NCBI RefSeq assembly: GCF_010731715.1
Contig: NZ_AP022587.1
Location: 3,038,001-3,102,000, forward strand
Reading direction: 5' to 3'
Length of the DNA stretch: 64,000 nucleotides
Source of the DNA: Mycobacterium stomatepiae
GTDB lineage: Bacteria > Actinomycetota > Actinomycetes > Mycobacteriales > Mycobacteriaceae
This document shows positions 37,417 through 46,370 of this stretch, piece by piece (the stretch's first letter is position 1; each line of letters opens with the position of its first letter). The position numbers were made by a program, and so were the translations under genes. Below the pieces are notes generated by a model, which saw nothing but the letters and a program-made list of their open reading frames with translations, searched no databases and was not told where the DNA came from.

Positions 37417-38430
37417 TCAGACGGCCCAGCGGAAGCGCTTGAGGTACGCCTGCCAATCCCACGTCAGCAAGAACTCCTGCGCCGCCCCATAACCCTTCTG
37501 GTACAGCGCCTCGAGGCGGTCCGCGGCGACATCGAAGTCCAGGACGCCCACATCGGTCGATTCGACCGCGATCGCGCGGGCAGCCAACCACGGCTGGTTG
37601 AGGTGGGTTTGGTCGTGGCCCGCCAGCATCGTGGTGAGCAGGCTTTCCAGCAACGCCGTCTGCTCGAAAAAGCGCAACGGTTTCAGCGCCGGCATCACCG
37701 CACTGAAACCCTCGTTGAGCCTCGGTAAGACGGTGACCCCAAATGTGGGCCAGCGCGGGACTTTTCCGTCGAACCGGTCGAAGGTGTCGATCGGAAAGTT
37801 CGACAGTACCCCCCCGTCGACAAGGGTGGACGTTACTCCGCTGAGGCTGCGCAGCTTCACCGGGGGGTAAAAGAACGGGATCGCCATCGACGCGCGCACC
37901 GCGTCGGCGACCAGCTGCTCATCGGGGTCTAGCCCGTAGAGCCGCCGGTAGTCCCAGGGCAGTCGCACCAACTGTGCCGCGGTCACGTCGGCGACGGTGA
38001 CCACCAGCTTGTGACGCGGCCTATCGGGCATCGTGCGTTCATCGAGAAGCAGATCGCCGAAGTAGGTGACGCCCAGGTTCTTCAGCTCGCTGCGAATCCA
38101 GTCGTGGGCGGCGTCACCGCGAAACATGCTGGTGTCCCGCACAAGTCCCCATGCGGCGCCGAGCACCGGGATGGGCCCGGCGTCGCGCCATTTGCTCAGC
38201 GGCGCCGACAGCGCGAGCTCCTTGACCTCTTGGCTGGTTAGCTGGTCACCCTTGGACGCGGCCGCCAGGATCGCACCGACCACCGACCCAGCCGAGACGC
38301 CCGACACCCGCGGAAATGCATATCCCGCGTCCATCAAAGCAACGATGGCACCCACCAGGCCGATGAACTTGACGCCCCCGCCGGAGAGAACGAGGTCCGC
38401 GGATTTCAGCTGTTGGCGTGCCCCTGCCAT
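37417..38430 (-). CDS. Patatin-like phospholipase
   Basis: A 337-residue patatin with the oxyanion motif DLVLSGGGVKFIGLVGA, the nucleophile elbow GVSAGS, and the second dyad residue in TLVDGGVLSNFP (Asp of DGG). It would hydrolyse acyl esters of lipids; no signal peptide is present. The ATG overlaps the cyanase stop by one base (TAATG), so the two are translated as a coupled pair although their activities have no known link. Confidence 0.9.
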   Translation of the reverse strand: MAGARQQLKSADLVLSGGGVKFIGLVGAIVALMDAGYAFPRVSGVSAGSVVGAILAAASKGDQLTSQEVKELALSAPLSKWRDAGPIPVLGAAWGLVRDTSMFRGDAAHDWIRSELKNLGVTYFGDLLLDERTMPDRPRHKLVVTVADVTAAQLVRLPWDYRRLYGLDPDEQLVADAVRASMAIPFFYPPVKLRSLSGVTSTLVDGGVLSNFPIDTFDRFDGKVPRWPTFGVTVLPRLNEGFSAVMPALKPLRFFEQTALLESLLTTMLAGHDQTHLNQPWLAARAIAVESTDVGVLDFDVAADRLEALYQKGYGAAQEFLLTWDWQAYLKRFRWAV

Positions 38431-38888
38431 TACCCTCCTTGCGCTGAAACCCAGTCGTAGGCAAGGTACTTGCCGTCAAAGGTCACGACGACGCGGTCGC
38501 CCGACGGGTGCGGCTTCTTCTGCAGGTCAACGCTGAAGTTGATCGCGCTCATGATGCCGTCGCCGAACTGCTCGTAGATCAGTTCCTTGATGGCCCCACC
38601 GTACACCTGGAGCGCTTCGTAGAAGCGGTAGATGGTGGGATCGGTCGGCACCGCAGTAGGCAGCCCGCCACGCATCGGGGGTGCGGCCAGCACCGGCACC
38701 ACCGACTCCTCGAGACCAAGCATCTTGGCCAACTGCTTGCCGAGCTCCGGCGGAATCGGATGCTGACCCAGCAACGCCGAGGTAGTCCACACCACCGGCC
38801 GGTCGATCGCGTCGGCCAGCTCCTGCCAGGTGAGGCCGCGCGCCAGCCGCGCAACGACGATCTGTTCGGTGATCTCGTCTCTGTTCAT
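38430..38888 (-). CDS. cynS: Cyanate hydratase (cyanase)
   Basis: A 152-residue cyanase: cyanate plus bicarbonate to ammonia and CO2. The N-terminal half is an HTH-like helical domain (GLTWQELADAIDRPVVWTTSA), and the C-terminal half forms the decameric active site. Catalytic residues R88 and E91 (YRFYEALQVYG) and S114 (GIMSAINF) correspond to R96/E99/S122 of the E. coli enzyme with a constant offset of eight. No cynR or cynT neighbour. It is upstream of, and one base overlapping, the patatin gene, and divergent from the ferredoxin/P450 operon. Confidence 0.95.
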   Translation of the reverse strand: MNRDEITEQIVVARLARGLTWQELADAIDRPVVWTTSALLGQHPIPPELGKQLAKMLGLEESVVPVLAAPPMRGGLPTAVPTDPTIYRFYEALQVYGGAIKELIYEQFGDGIMSAINFSVDLQKKPHPSGDRVVVTFDGKYLAYDWVSAQGG

Positions 38889-39057
38889 GAATCCAGCATG
38901 CTGCACGCGGACTGGGTGCGCTCGGTCGCCGTGACAATGCGCGTTGCAGAAGGCCCCTTCCGGTCGCGCGAAAGAGTTTCGCAAACACCGTGATTGGCGC
39001 CACGTCGAGATGTACTCTGCCTGCGTCGGATCTTCAGTCCCGAGGATCGGAGGCGCC

Positions 39058-39258
39058 GTGCGGATCATTGTCGACCTGAACCGCTGCCTGGGGTACGCGC
39101 ACTGCGTACCGCTGGCGCCGGAAGTGCTCAAGCTCAGCGGTGAAGAGGCGCTCAGCTACGACCCCAACCCCGACGACGATCAGCGGCTGCGAGTGCTGCG
39201 GGCGGCCGCTGCCTGCCCGGTGCAGGCGATCATCGTCGACAAGCTCGACTGCGAGTAA
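39058..39258 (+). CDS. P450-type 3Fe-4S ferredoxin
   Basis: A 66-residue ferredoxin with CLGYAHC at the N-terminus and ACPVQAI at the C-terminus, giving three cluster cysteines; the residue that would be the fourth is a tyrosine (CxxYxxC). Mycobacterial P450 ferredoxins are known to vary at this position, which tunes the cluster. GTG start with GGAGG upstream. First gene of a ferredoxin, reductase and P450 operon, it carries electrons to the P450. Confidence 0.93.
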   Translation: MRIIVDLNRCLGYAHCVPLAPEVLKLSGEEALSYDPNPDDDQRLRVLRAAAACPVQAIIVDKLDCE

Positions 39259-39268
39259 CGGAGCCGCC

Positions 39269-40639
39269 GTGAATCCGAACGGCTTCAAAGACAAGGGTCG
39301 CATCGTCATTGTCGGCGCCTCGCTGGCCGGGCTGCGTGCCGCCGAGGCGCTGTGCGACGAGGGTTTCCGGGGCGAGCTGACCATCGTCGGCGACGAGCCC
39401 GACGAGCCGTATGACCGGCCGCCGCTATCCAAGCAGGTCCTCAAGGGCTGGGTGGCCGCCGATCACACCAAACTGCCCCGGCTGCGCGCGGTGGACGCGA
39501 AGTGGCGCCTCGGGGTTGCCGCGACCGCCCTGGATCGAGCTAACCAACTGGTGCGCCTCGCCGACGGCAGCGAGGTGGTGGGCGACAGCCTGCTGATCGC
39601 CACAGGCGTGCGGTCGCGGCGCTGGCCCAACCCGGAGGAGGCCGCGTTGCAGGGCGTGTTCACCCTGCGCACCAACGCCGACGCGGCACGGTTGCAGGCC
39701 GCGTTGGCCGCCCGCCCGCGCCGGGTGCTGATCATCGGTTCGGGTTTCATCGGGTCGGAGGCCGCCTCGGTCTGCCGCGAGCTCGGCCTGGAGGTCACCG
39801 TCACCGAGCGCGGCCCGGGCCCACTATCGGGCGCCCTGGGCGGCGTCATCGGCGCGATCGCCGCCGAGATCCAGCGCGAGGCCGGGGTGGATCTGCGCAC
39901 CGGCGTGTCGCTGCTCGCGCTTGACGGTGACGCCGACGGTCACGTGCGGCTTTCCGACGGCAGCACCCTCGACGTGGACGTCGTGGTGACGTCGTTGGGG
40001 TCGATCCGCAACGTCGAGTGGCTCGAGGGCGCCGGGCTGGCCGCCGGATTCTGGGGCGTGGGCTGCGACGCCGGGTGCCGCGCGTTCGACATCAACGGGG
40101 TGGTCACCAACCACATCTTCGTCGCGGGCGACATCGCCCGGTCCCCGCATGTGCTTTACGACTACGAGTTCCTCGCGATGGAGCACTGGGACAACGCGGT
40201 GCTGGGCGCCCGGGTCGCCGCACACAACATGGTCTGCGACGAGATCGACCGATGGGCGCACCTGCTGATCCCGCAATTCTGGTCGGCCCAGTTCGGTGTC
40301 AACATCAAATCCGTCGGCGTGCCGTCGTTCGGCGACGAGATTGTCTTCACCCAGGGCTCGGTCCGGCAGCGCCGGTTCGCCGCGGCTTACGGACGAAACG
40401 GCCGCATCGTCGGGGCGGTCACCTTCAATCACGCGAAGTGGATCGACCACTACCGCGAGCAGATCGCGCGGTCCGGGCCGTTCCCTCCGCATCCGCCGGG
40501 GTTCGATTTCCCGGAGAACATGCGGGTGATGCCCGCCGACTTTCCGGCGCGCGGCGTGCCCACCGAGACTCCGGACGTGGTGTTGACGGGGCACGACCCC
40601 AGCGAGTGGCGCGCTGAATTCCGTGCGCGGCCCCGATGA
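39269..40639 (+). CDS. NAD(P)H-dependent ferredoxin reductase (rhodocoxin/putidaredoxin reductase type)
   Basis: A 456-residue FAD protein. FAD motif: IVIVGASLAGLRAAEAL. NAD(P)H motif: VLIIGSGFIGSEAASV. FAD-end motif: FVAGDIARSPHVLYD. The C-terminal reductase domain extends past residue 330. It passes electrons from NAD(P)H to the ferredoxin encoded 10 bases upstream. The GTG start VNPNGFKDKG was chosen because it follows the ferredoxin stop; reading further upstream overlaps that gene. Confidence 0.93.
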   Translation: MNPNGFKDKGRIVIVGASLAGLRAAEALCDEGFRGELTIVGDEPDEPYDRPPLSKQVLKGWVAADHTKLPRLRAVDAKWRLGVAATALDRANQLVRLADGSEVVGDSLLIATGVRSRRWPNPEEAALQGVFTLRTNADAARLQAALAARPRRVLIIGSGFIGSEAASVCRELGLEVTVTERGPGPLSGALGGVIGAIAAEIQREAGVDLRTGVSLLALDGDADGHVRLSDGSTLDVDVVVTSLGSIRNVEWLEGAGLAAGFWGVGCDAGCRAFDINGVVTNHIFVAGDIARSPHVLYDYEFLAMEHWDNAVLGARVAAHNMVCDEIDRWAHLLIPQFWSAQFGVNIKSVGVPSFGDEIVFTQGSVRQRRFAAAYGRNGRIVGAVTFNHAKWIDHYREQIARSGPFPPHPPGFDFPENMRVMPADFPARGVPTETPDVVLTGHDPSEWRAEFRARPR

Positions 40640-40663
40640 GTGAGGAACTTTCGATGACTTGCG

Positions 40664-40741
40664 CCGACGACGATGCAGTGGGGGCACCTCCCGCTTGCGG
40701 GGGACGAAGCGATGAGGTGTGGGTACCGCCCGCTTGCGGGG
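40664..40741. repeat. Tandem hairpin repeat upstream of the P450
   Basis: Two copies of CCCGC-TT-GCGGG (about 40690-40702 and 40729-40740) sit in related segments of about 38 bases (GGGG/GGGT-ACC...GCGGGGGA). The block begins with CCGACGACGATGCAG, shared with the 32235-32336 repeat. It fills the spacer between the reductase and P450 genes. Confidence 0.65.
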
Positions 40742-40754
40742 GAGAGTGGCGCCA

Positions 40755-42035
40755 ATGACTCCCGAGGAAGCCTTCGACGCCGCCATGCGGTACGAAAATC
40801 GCGCGAACCCCTATCCGTACTTCGACGAGCTGCGCAAGACGCCGGTGGTGCGGGTGACCAACGGCATCTACGCGGTCACCGGGTACGAGGAGCTGATGGC
40901 ACTCGCGCACGACCCCCGGGTGAGTTCGGACCTACGCAAGAGTCGCCCGATGGTCGGCCTGGGTCGCCGATTCGCCGGCGAGCCGACGGTCGACGTGGCC
41001 CCCGAACTTGCCGGAGCCTACGGGAAGGAGCCGAGCTTCATCGCTGCGGACCCGCCCGAGCACGATCGGGCGCGGCGGACGTGCATGCACTTCTTCGGCC
41101 CGCCCGATGCGCCGGATCTGATCCCCGGCCAAGAGCCGCTGTGTCAGCAGATCGTCAACGGGCTGCTCGACAAGGCGGTGGGCAAAACGCGCATCGATGT
41201 GGTCGACGAGTTCGCCTACCCGCTGCCGGTCAATGTGATCTGCCGGATCATGGGCGTGCCGATCGAAGACGAGCCGCTGTTTCACGCGTGGCTGGCGGAC
41301 ATCACGGCAGGCGTATTCGACCTCGGCCCCGACATCAACACCGAGGAGGGCCGGGCCCGTCGCGCCAAGGGGGAGGCCGCCGCCGACGAACTCAACGAGT
41401 ACATCGTCGGGCTGGCCGATAAGGCCGCGAAATCGCCTGGGCCCGGGATGATTTCACAGTTGGCGCATTATGACGGCCCGGACGGACGGATGTCACCCAG
41501 TGCGATCGTGAACAACACCATCCTGCTGTTCTTCGCCGGCCACGATTCGACGGTCAACCTCATCGCGCACTGTGTGCTGACCGTGCTGCGCAATCCGTGG
41601 TCGATCGAATTACTAAGCAGTAAACCGGAATTGATTCCCGGCGCCATCGAAGAAGTGCTGCGCCTGCAGTCGTCGGTGCAGTTCTTCCCGACCCGGTCGG
41701 CGCTGGCCGACATCGACATCGGCGGCACCACCATTCCCAAAGGCGCGCCCATCTATCTCATGTACGGTGCGGCCAACCGGGATCCGCGACGCTTTACCGA
41801 CCCCGACACGTTCGACCCCCGGCGCGCCGACAACGAGCACGTGGGCTGGGGTCGCGGCATACACGTCTGCTTCGGCGGCCCGCTGGCTCGGTTAGAGGTC
41901 AACACCGCGTTCGAGGTGTTCTTGCGCCGGGTGAAAAACCCACGGCTGGTTGAAGATCCGCCGCCCTATCGCATCAGCCAGGTGTTCCGCGGGCCACGCC
42001 ATCTGCTGGTCGATTACGACGAGGTCCGGCCCTGA
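40755..42035 (+). CDS. Cytochrome P450
   Basis: A 426-residue soluble P450. I-helix oxygen-binding motif LLFFAGHDSTVN, ExxR motif in IEEVLRLQ, and heme-binding loop GWGRGIHVCFGGPLARLE with the cysteine ligand. The ATG follows a GGAGAG site right after the hairpin repeat. With the ferredoxin and reductase upstream it forms a complete class I monooxygenase system. The substrate is unknown; the neighbouring genes give no clear pathway. Confidence 0.93.
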   Translation: MTPEEAFDAAMRYENRANPYPYFDELRKTPVVRVTNGIYAVTGYEELMALAHDPRVSSDLRKSRPMVGLGRRFAGEPTVDVAPELAGAYGKEPSFIAADPPEHDRARRTCMHFFGPPDAPDLIPGQEPLCQQIVNGLLDKAVGKTRIDVVDEFAYPLPVNVICRIMGVPIEDEPLFHAWLADITAGVFDLGPDINTEEGRARRAKGEAAADELNEYIVGLADKAAKSPGPGMISQLAHYDGPDGRMSPSAIVNNTILLFFAGHDSTVNLIAHCVLTVLRNPWSIELLSSKPELIPGAIEEVLRLQSSVQFFPTRSALADIDIGGTTIPKGAPIYLMYGAANRDPRRFTDPDTFDPRRADNEHVGWGRGIHVCFGGPLARLEVNTAFEVFLRRVKNPRLVEDPPPYRISQVFRGPRHLLVDYDEVRP

Positions 42036-42047
42036 GCCAACGGGCCG

Positions 42048-42829
42048 TCAGACCGGCTTGGTCGCGGTGACCAACCGGGTGGCGAACCAGGGGCCGCCGT
42101 ACCACATCCGCCAGCCGACGTTGCGCCGCCGCACGTGGTGCCAACCCAGCTGACGCAGATGCGCGGCGTGACGGTTCGTTTCCCAGAGGTCGGCGATCGC
42201 TAGCCGGCCGCCCGGGCGCAGCACCCGGATCGCCTCGTCCAGCGCCTTGCGCCGGCCCTCGTGGGTTCCGATGTTGTGGATGGCCAAACTGCTGACGATG
42301 GCGTCCACGCTCTCGCCGGCCAGCGGCAGCGCGGTCATGTCGGCGGGCGCACCTCGACGCGGTCGGCGACGCTTTCCAGGTCCGCGTTGGACAACGTTGC
42401 CTGCTGCGAATTTTCGGTCTGGTCGGCACGCCAAAGGTCGACACCTATCGCTCGGCCCTGCGGCACCCGCTTGGCCGCGGCCAGCAACACCGCACCGCGC
42501 CCACACCCGAGATCGAGCACGGTTTCATCGCCTCGCAAGCGCAGCTCATCGAGGATCCGGTCCCACACCACGAACTTGCCGCGCCTGGTTGCGTAGATAT
42601 ACGACGCGGCAGTCGCGAGCACTTCGACCGCAGAAGCGGCGCCGAGCGCGGCCGCCAATCGATGGCCGCGGGCCAGCGCGACACCGGCGCTAGCGAGCAG
42701 GACGCCGGAGGTGCCGGCCACGCCCGCCAGCTGCGCCCCGGCCGAGACGGTGTGGAAAGACCCGTCGTACCCGTATTCGCCCCTGCGCCGGCGGGCCAGC
42801 CCCGCGTCTGCCACCACGGCCTGCCTCAC
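42048..42829 (-). pseudogene. Class I SAM-dependent methyltransferase with a frameshift
   Basis: The N-terminal half has a membrane-like region (residues about 30-80: GTSGVLLASAGVALARG, ALGAASAVEVLATAAS) and then the SAM motif ETVLDLGCGRGAVLLAAAKR with acidic IGVDLW. After DRVEVR near 42345-42355 the frame changes. The second frame continues ADMTALPLAGESVDAIVSS, LAIHNI and EAIRVLRPGGRLAIADLW to the stop at 42048. One missing base restores about 260 residues. Its ATG overlaps the nitroreductase stop (ATGA). Substrate unknown. Confidence 0.75.
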
Positions 42830-43341
42830 CAGCGTCCGCGGTGGACGACTTCGTCGAACGGGCGCCGGTCCGGCTTGTGGATCGGAGCAATCGGGCGGTC
42901 GGCCGGATACCCGACTCCGAGCATGAAGGCCACCAGGTGGTCGTCCGGCACACCCAGGATCGCGCGCGCTTTCTCCTGATCCCCCACCGACGAGTGGCCG
43001 GTGCCGATACCCAGGTCGGTGGCCGCGATCATCATCGCCATCGTCGCCTGACCGACGTCGTAGTTGTCGGTCACCAGCCGGCGCTCGTCAGGTGGAACCG
43101 GTACCACCAACACGATCGCGGCCGGGGCCGCCGCGATGTGACCGGCGCCGCCCCAGACCGTGGACAGCTCCTGCAGCTGAGCCGGGTCAGTGACGATGAC
43201 GAAGTCCCACGGCTGACGGTTTTTTGCCGACGGCGCCCGCCAGCCGGCCTCGACGATGCGGTTCAGGTCGTCATCCGGCACCGGTCGCGGCTGGTATTGC
43301 CAAACATTGCGCCGGGCGCAAATCGCGTCCCAAGCTTCCAT
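42826..43341 (-). CDS. Nitroreductase-family FMN oxidoreductase
   Basis: A 171-residue nitroreductase with ICARRNVWQYQPRPVPDD (FMN phosphate-binding arginines), WRAPSAKNRQPWDFVIVTD and GIGTGHSSVGDQEKAR. It reduces nitro, quinone or flavin-like substrates with NAD(P)H. The ATG lies at the very edge of the IS110-type element: five bases upstream of the start codon the native sequence ends. The ribosome-binding site now present (AAGGAAC) therefore comes from the element. Confidence 0.88.
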   Translation of the reverse strand: MEAWDAICARRNVWQYQPRPVPDDDLNRIVEAGWRAPSAKNRQPWDFVIVTDPAQLQELSTVWGGAGHIAAAPAAIVLVVPVPPDERRLVTDNYDVGQATMAMMIAATDLGIGTGHSSVGDQEKARAILGVPDDHLVAFMLGVGYPADRPIAPIHKPDRRPFDEVVHRGRW

Positions 43342-43346
43342 CTCGT

Positions 43347-43602
43347 TCCTTAAGTTTGTAGGTGCAGTTGCTGCGTGTTGTTACGTTGTGCTGCGACCCG
43401 GGTGGGTCGGGTGAGGCATCCATTTCTGTTGCCGGCCTGGTGGTGCGGCTTGAGAGGACTGGCCGCCCGGCCTGCCTGGACTTCCTCGGGCTGCTGATTG
43501 AGATCTGCGATGTGATCGCTTGTTTAAGGAAATGCTGGCGGGGTTGTCCATGGGGATCGTGTTGGCAGACAAGCGAATAGGAGATCGATTGCAACGGACC
43601 GG
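43347..43602 (+). ncRNA. Candidate bridge RNA region in the left end of the IS110-type element
   Basis: IS110-group elements encode a structured bridge RNA in the non-coding left end upstream of the transposase. This 256-base stretch holds no gene and several GC-rich stems (for example around GACCCGGGTGGGTC and GGCCGCCCGGCC). The location fits; no covariance search was possible, so the exact RNA limits and guide loops are unknown. Confidence 0.4.
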
Positions 43603-44796
43603 TTGTGGGCTGGTGTTGATGTCGGCAAGGAGCATCATTGGGTGTGTGTGGTCGACGGTGCGGGCGCTGTGGTGTTGTCGCGCAGACTCGTCAACGATGA
43701 GCAATCGATCCGTGCACTGATTGGCGAGATCGAGTTGTTGGGTGATCAGGTGTCGTGGACGGTGGACTTGACCACGGTGTATGCCGCCCTGTTGTTGACG
43801 GTGCTGGCTGATGCCGGTAGGTCGGTGCGTTACCTGGCGGGCCGGGCGGTCTGGCAGGCCGCGACGGTCTATCGCGGTGGGGAGGCCAAGACCGATGCTA
43901 AAGATGCCCGGGTGATCGCTGATCAGTCGCGGATGCGCGGTAATGATCTGCCATTGCTGCACCCCGACGATGACTTGATCACCGAACTGCGCATGCTCAC
44001 GGCTCATCGCAGCGATCTGGTCGCTGACCGCACCCGCACAATCAACCGACTGCGTCAACAGCTGGTGGCGGTCTGTCCTGCCCTGGAACGGGTCGCCCAG
44101 CTGAGCTCTGACCGCGGCTGGGTCGTGCTGCTGGCGCGCTACCAACGCCCCAAAGCGATTCGCCAGAGCGGTGTTTCGCGGCTGACCCGGATCCTGACCG
44201 ACGCCGGCGTTCGTAACGCCGCAACCATTGCCGCGGCTGCCGTGGCGGCAGCCAAGACCCAAACGGTCCGACTGCCTGGCGAACAAGTCGCCGCTGGGCT
44301 GGTTGCCGAATTGGCCAAGGGGGTGATTGCCCTCGATGACCGCATCAAACAAACCGATGCCGACATCGAGGACCGATTTCGCCGCCATCCCCTGGCCGAA
44401 GTGATCACCAGCATGCCCGGCATGGGATTTCGGCTCGGCGCGGAATTCCTGGCCGCGGTCGGCGATCCCAAACTGATCGGGTCGGCCGACCAGCTCGCCG
44501 CCTGGGCCGGGCTCGCACCGGTATCTCGCGATTCGGCAAAACGCACCGGCCGACTGCACACCCCCAAGCGCTACAGCCGCCGGTTGCGCCGGGTGATGTA
44601 CATGTCCGCGCTGACCGCCATCCGCTGCGACCCGGCCTCCCGCACCTACTACCAGCACAAACGAGACCAAGGCAAACGACCGATCCTGGCAACTATCTGC
44701 CTGGCCCGACGCCGCACCAACGTCCTCTACGCACTCATCCGCGACAACCGCACCTGGCAACCCGACTCACCCCCGGCCACCCAGTCCGCGGCTTGA
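43603..44796 (+). CDS. IS110-family transposase
   Basis: A 397-residue DEDD recombinase. The N-terminal RuvC-like domain opens WAGVDVGKEHHWVCVVDG (D6), then WTVDLTT (D55 where Glu is common) and EAKTDAKDARVIADQSR (D98, D101). The C-terminal IS116/IS110/IS902 domain contains ITSMPGMGFRLGAEFLA and DQLAAWAGLAPVSRDS, which supplies the catalytic serine. A TTG start was taken; other weak starts are possible. The reading frame is intact, so the element may still be active. Confidence 0.93.
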   Translation: MWAGVDVGKEHHWVCVVDGAGAVVLSRRLVNDEQSIRALIGEIELLGDQVSWTVDLTTVYAALLLTVLADAGRSVRYLAGRAVWQAATVYRGGEAKTDAKDARVIADQSRMRGNDLPLLHPDDDLITELRMLTAHRSDLVADRTRTINRLRQQLVAVCPALERVAQLSSDRGWVVLLARYQRPKAIRQSGVSRLTRILTDAGVRNAATIAAAAVAAAKTQTVRLPGEQVAAGLVAELAKGVIALDDRIKQTDADIEDRFRRHPLAEVITSMPGMGFRLGAEFLAAVGDPKLIGSADQLAAWAGLAPVSRDSAKRTGRLHTPKRYSRRLRRVMYMSALTAIRCDPASRTYYQHKRDQGKRPILATICLARRRTNVLYALIRDNRTWQPDSPPATQSAA

Positions 44797-44876
44797 CTTC
44801 GTCATAGAGAGTCCTCTCGTCCCCGCGCGCCCATGCCGCGAATACCGTTGTGCTTGACCCCTTCTCAAGCCTTTTC

Positions 44877-46218
44877 TCAGGCCAGCCACACCGGATTCGT
44901 CAGGGCGACCATCGCACCGAGCCGGCCCCGTCGCGCGGCGCGCACCTCAAGTCGGGCGAATCGCGCGGACCCGGGGTCGAGCTCCCATTGCAGCCTGCTC
45001 CCCACCGAGGCTACCGGCGCACGTCCCACGCAGCCCGCCGCGGTGATCAGGGCGGCGGTGGCGCCGGGCGCCCCGCTGATGACCGCGGTGACCGTCACCG
45101 GGGCCCCGGGTGGCACCCGCAGCTGCTGGCCGGGCCCGGCCACGGCGCAGCCCGTCGACAATCGCGGGCACCGACAGCTCGGCCGCGTGCACGGCCGTCT
45201 GCGGCGCACCGACCACCTGACGCCTGGCGTGCGAGTCGCTGCCGCCGACCGCGACAATGCGCCGGCCCTGTCGCAGTAGTCGTTGCCAAATGCGGAGGGA
45301 TACTTCGTCATCGACGTTCCACTTGCCATTCCATACCTCGAGCGAGTCCACCTCGGCGAAGCCGAATTCCCATGCCGAACCCGGCAGTGGCGCGGCGGGA
45401 TGGGCGGCAACCACCAAACCCCCGGCTTGGCGAACCCCCGCGGCGAAGCGCCCGAAGACCCCGTCGCTCGGCCCGTAACGCCAGTCCACCCAGCCGCCCG
45501 GGGGCAGACCGACCGCGAGCCAGTGCCCGTGGCGGGTGGTGACCTCGACGCCGGGAATCGCCAGCAGCGATCCGGTGCGGCAGGTGGGCCATACCCGGTT
45601 GGCGGAGTTGGTGTTGTGCTCGGTGGAGACGATGAAGTCGAGCCCGCCGGCGTGCGCGTCCGACACCAGTTCGGCGGGATCGCGCTCGCCGTCGGAGTGT
45701 TCAGTGTGCAGATGCAGGTCACCGCGGTACCAGCGCGCACCTCCGACCGAGGCGGGTGTGAACGCCGCCGACGAGTCCTGCGTCACCGGCACGCCGGGCG
45801 GCTCGTAGTCCAGCGTGACCCGCACCTGCCAGGACATCCCCCACGGGCTGAGGACCACCGGACCCAGCGCAACCGCCCATATGCCGGGCTCGATCGGGCC
45901 GGCCAGGTAGCCGGGCGTGGCATGGGCTGCGGAGATCATGAAGCCGTCGCGGGCGCCGCCGGACCAGCCCCGGAATCCGGCGGCATTGCCCAAATCGTGG
46001 CCGGCGACCCCAAACATCCCTAGATCCAGCACATTTCGTGCGGGGCCGCCCATCCCGGAGTCATGGGCGGTCGACACCCGAATCTGTTGCACACCCGGCG
46101 GTACCTCGAACGGCAGGTAGGCCCACCGGTAGATACCAAAACCAAACCGTCCAGAAAACTCGATTTCGATTGCCTTGCCTGCGGTGATGACACCGGGCGC
46201 GACCCTGGCAATGCTCAT
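44877..46218 (-). pseudogene. PHP-domain metal-dependent phosphoesterase with a frameshift
   Basis: The N-terminal 170 residues form a beta-rich domain (PGVITAGKAIEIEFSGRF), followed by the PHP domain: WYRGDLHLHTEHSDGE (metal His/Asp cluster), GLDFIVSTEHNT, GGLVVAAHPAAP and IVAVGGSDSHA. After IVDGLRRG near 45150-45165 the homology moves to another frame with VAGPGQQLRVPPGAPVTVTA and a C-terminal domain ending LTNPVWLA at 44877. Restored length is about 447 residues. GGGAGAAAG precedes the ATG. The enzyme probably cleaves phosphoesters in the cytoplasm; the catalytic domain is upstream of the lesion. Confidence 0.78.
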
Positions 46219-46370
46219 GGCTTTCTCCCGTTCGGCGCGTAGCCATTTCCGACCCACTCCAATCGAAGGTGTCGGTTCCGCCCACAGCATTCGCCATCAA
46301 GGCCTAACCAGCAGTTACATCGACACGAACACCCGCTGTAGGGCTGGTGAGATCGCGCTACGCCAACGAA

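Larger units (their letters stand above)
43347..44820 (+). mobile_element. IS110-family insertion sequence, about 1.47 kb
   Basis: One transposase gene with about 256 non-coding bases on its left and 24 on its right. The proposed ends are marked by the shared hexamer TCTCGT at 43341-43346 and 44815-44820; IS110 elements have no long terminal inverted repeats, so the ends are inferred. The element lies between the start codon of the nitroreductase (minus strand) and a GGGGA that would be its original ribosome-binding site in the right flank. This is the same placement described for mycobacterial IS900-like elements. Confidence 0.75.

Noticed and set aside
43381..44760. 459-codon minus-strand frame opposite the IS110 transposase
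   Set aside because: Antisense shadow; the plus-strand frame has the DEDD residues and IS116/IS110/IS902 domain.
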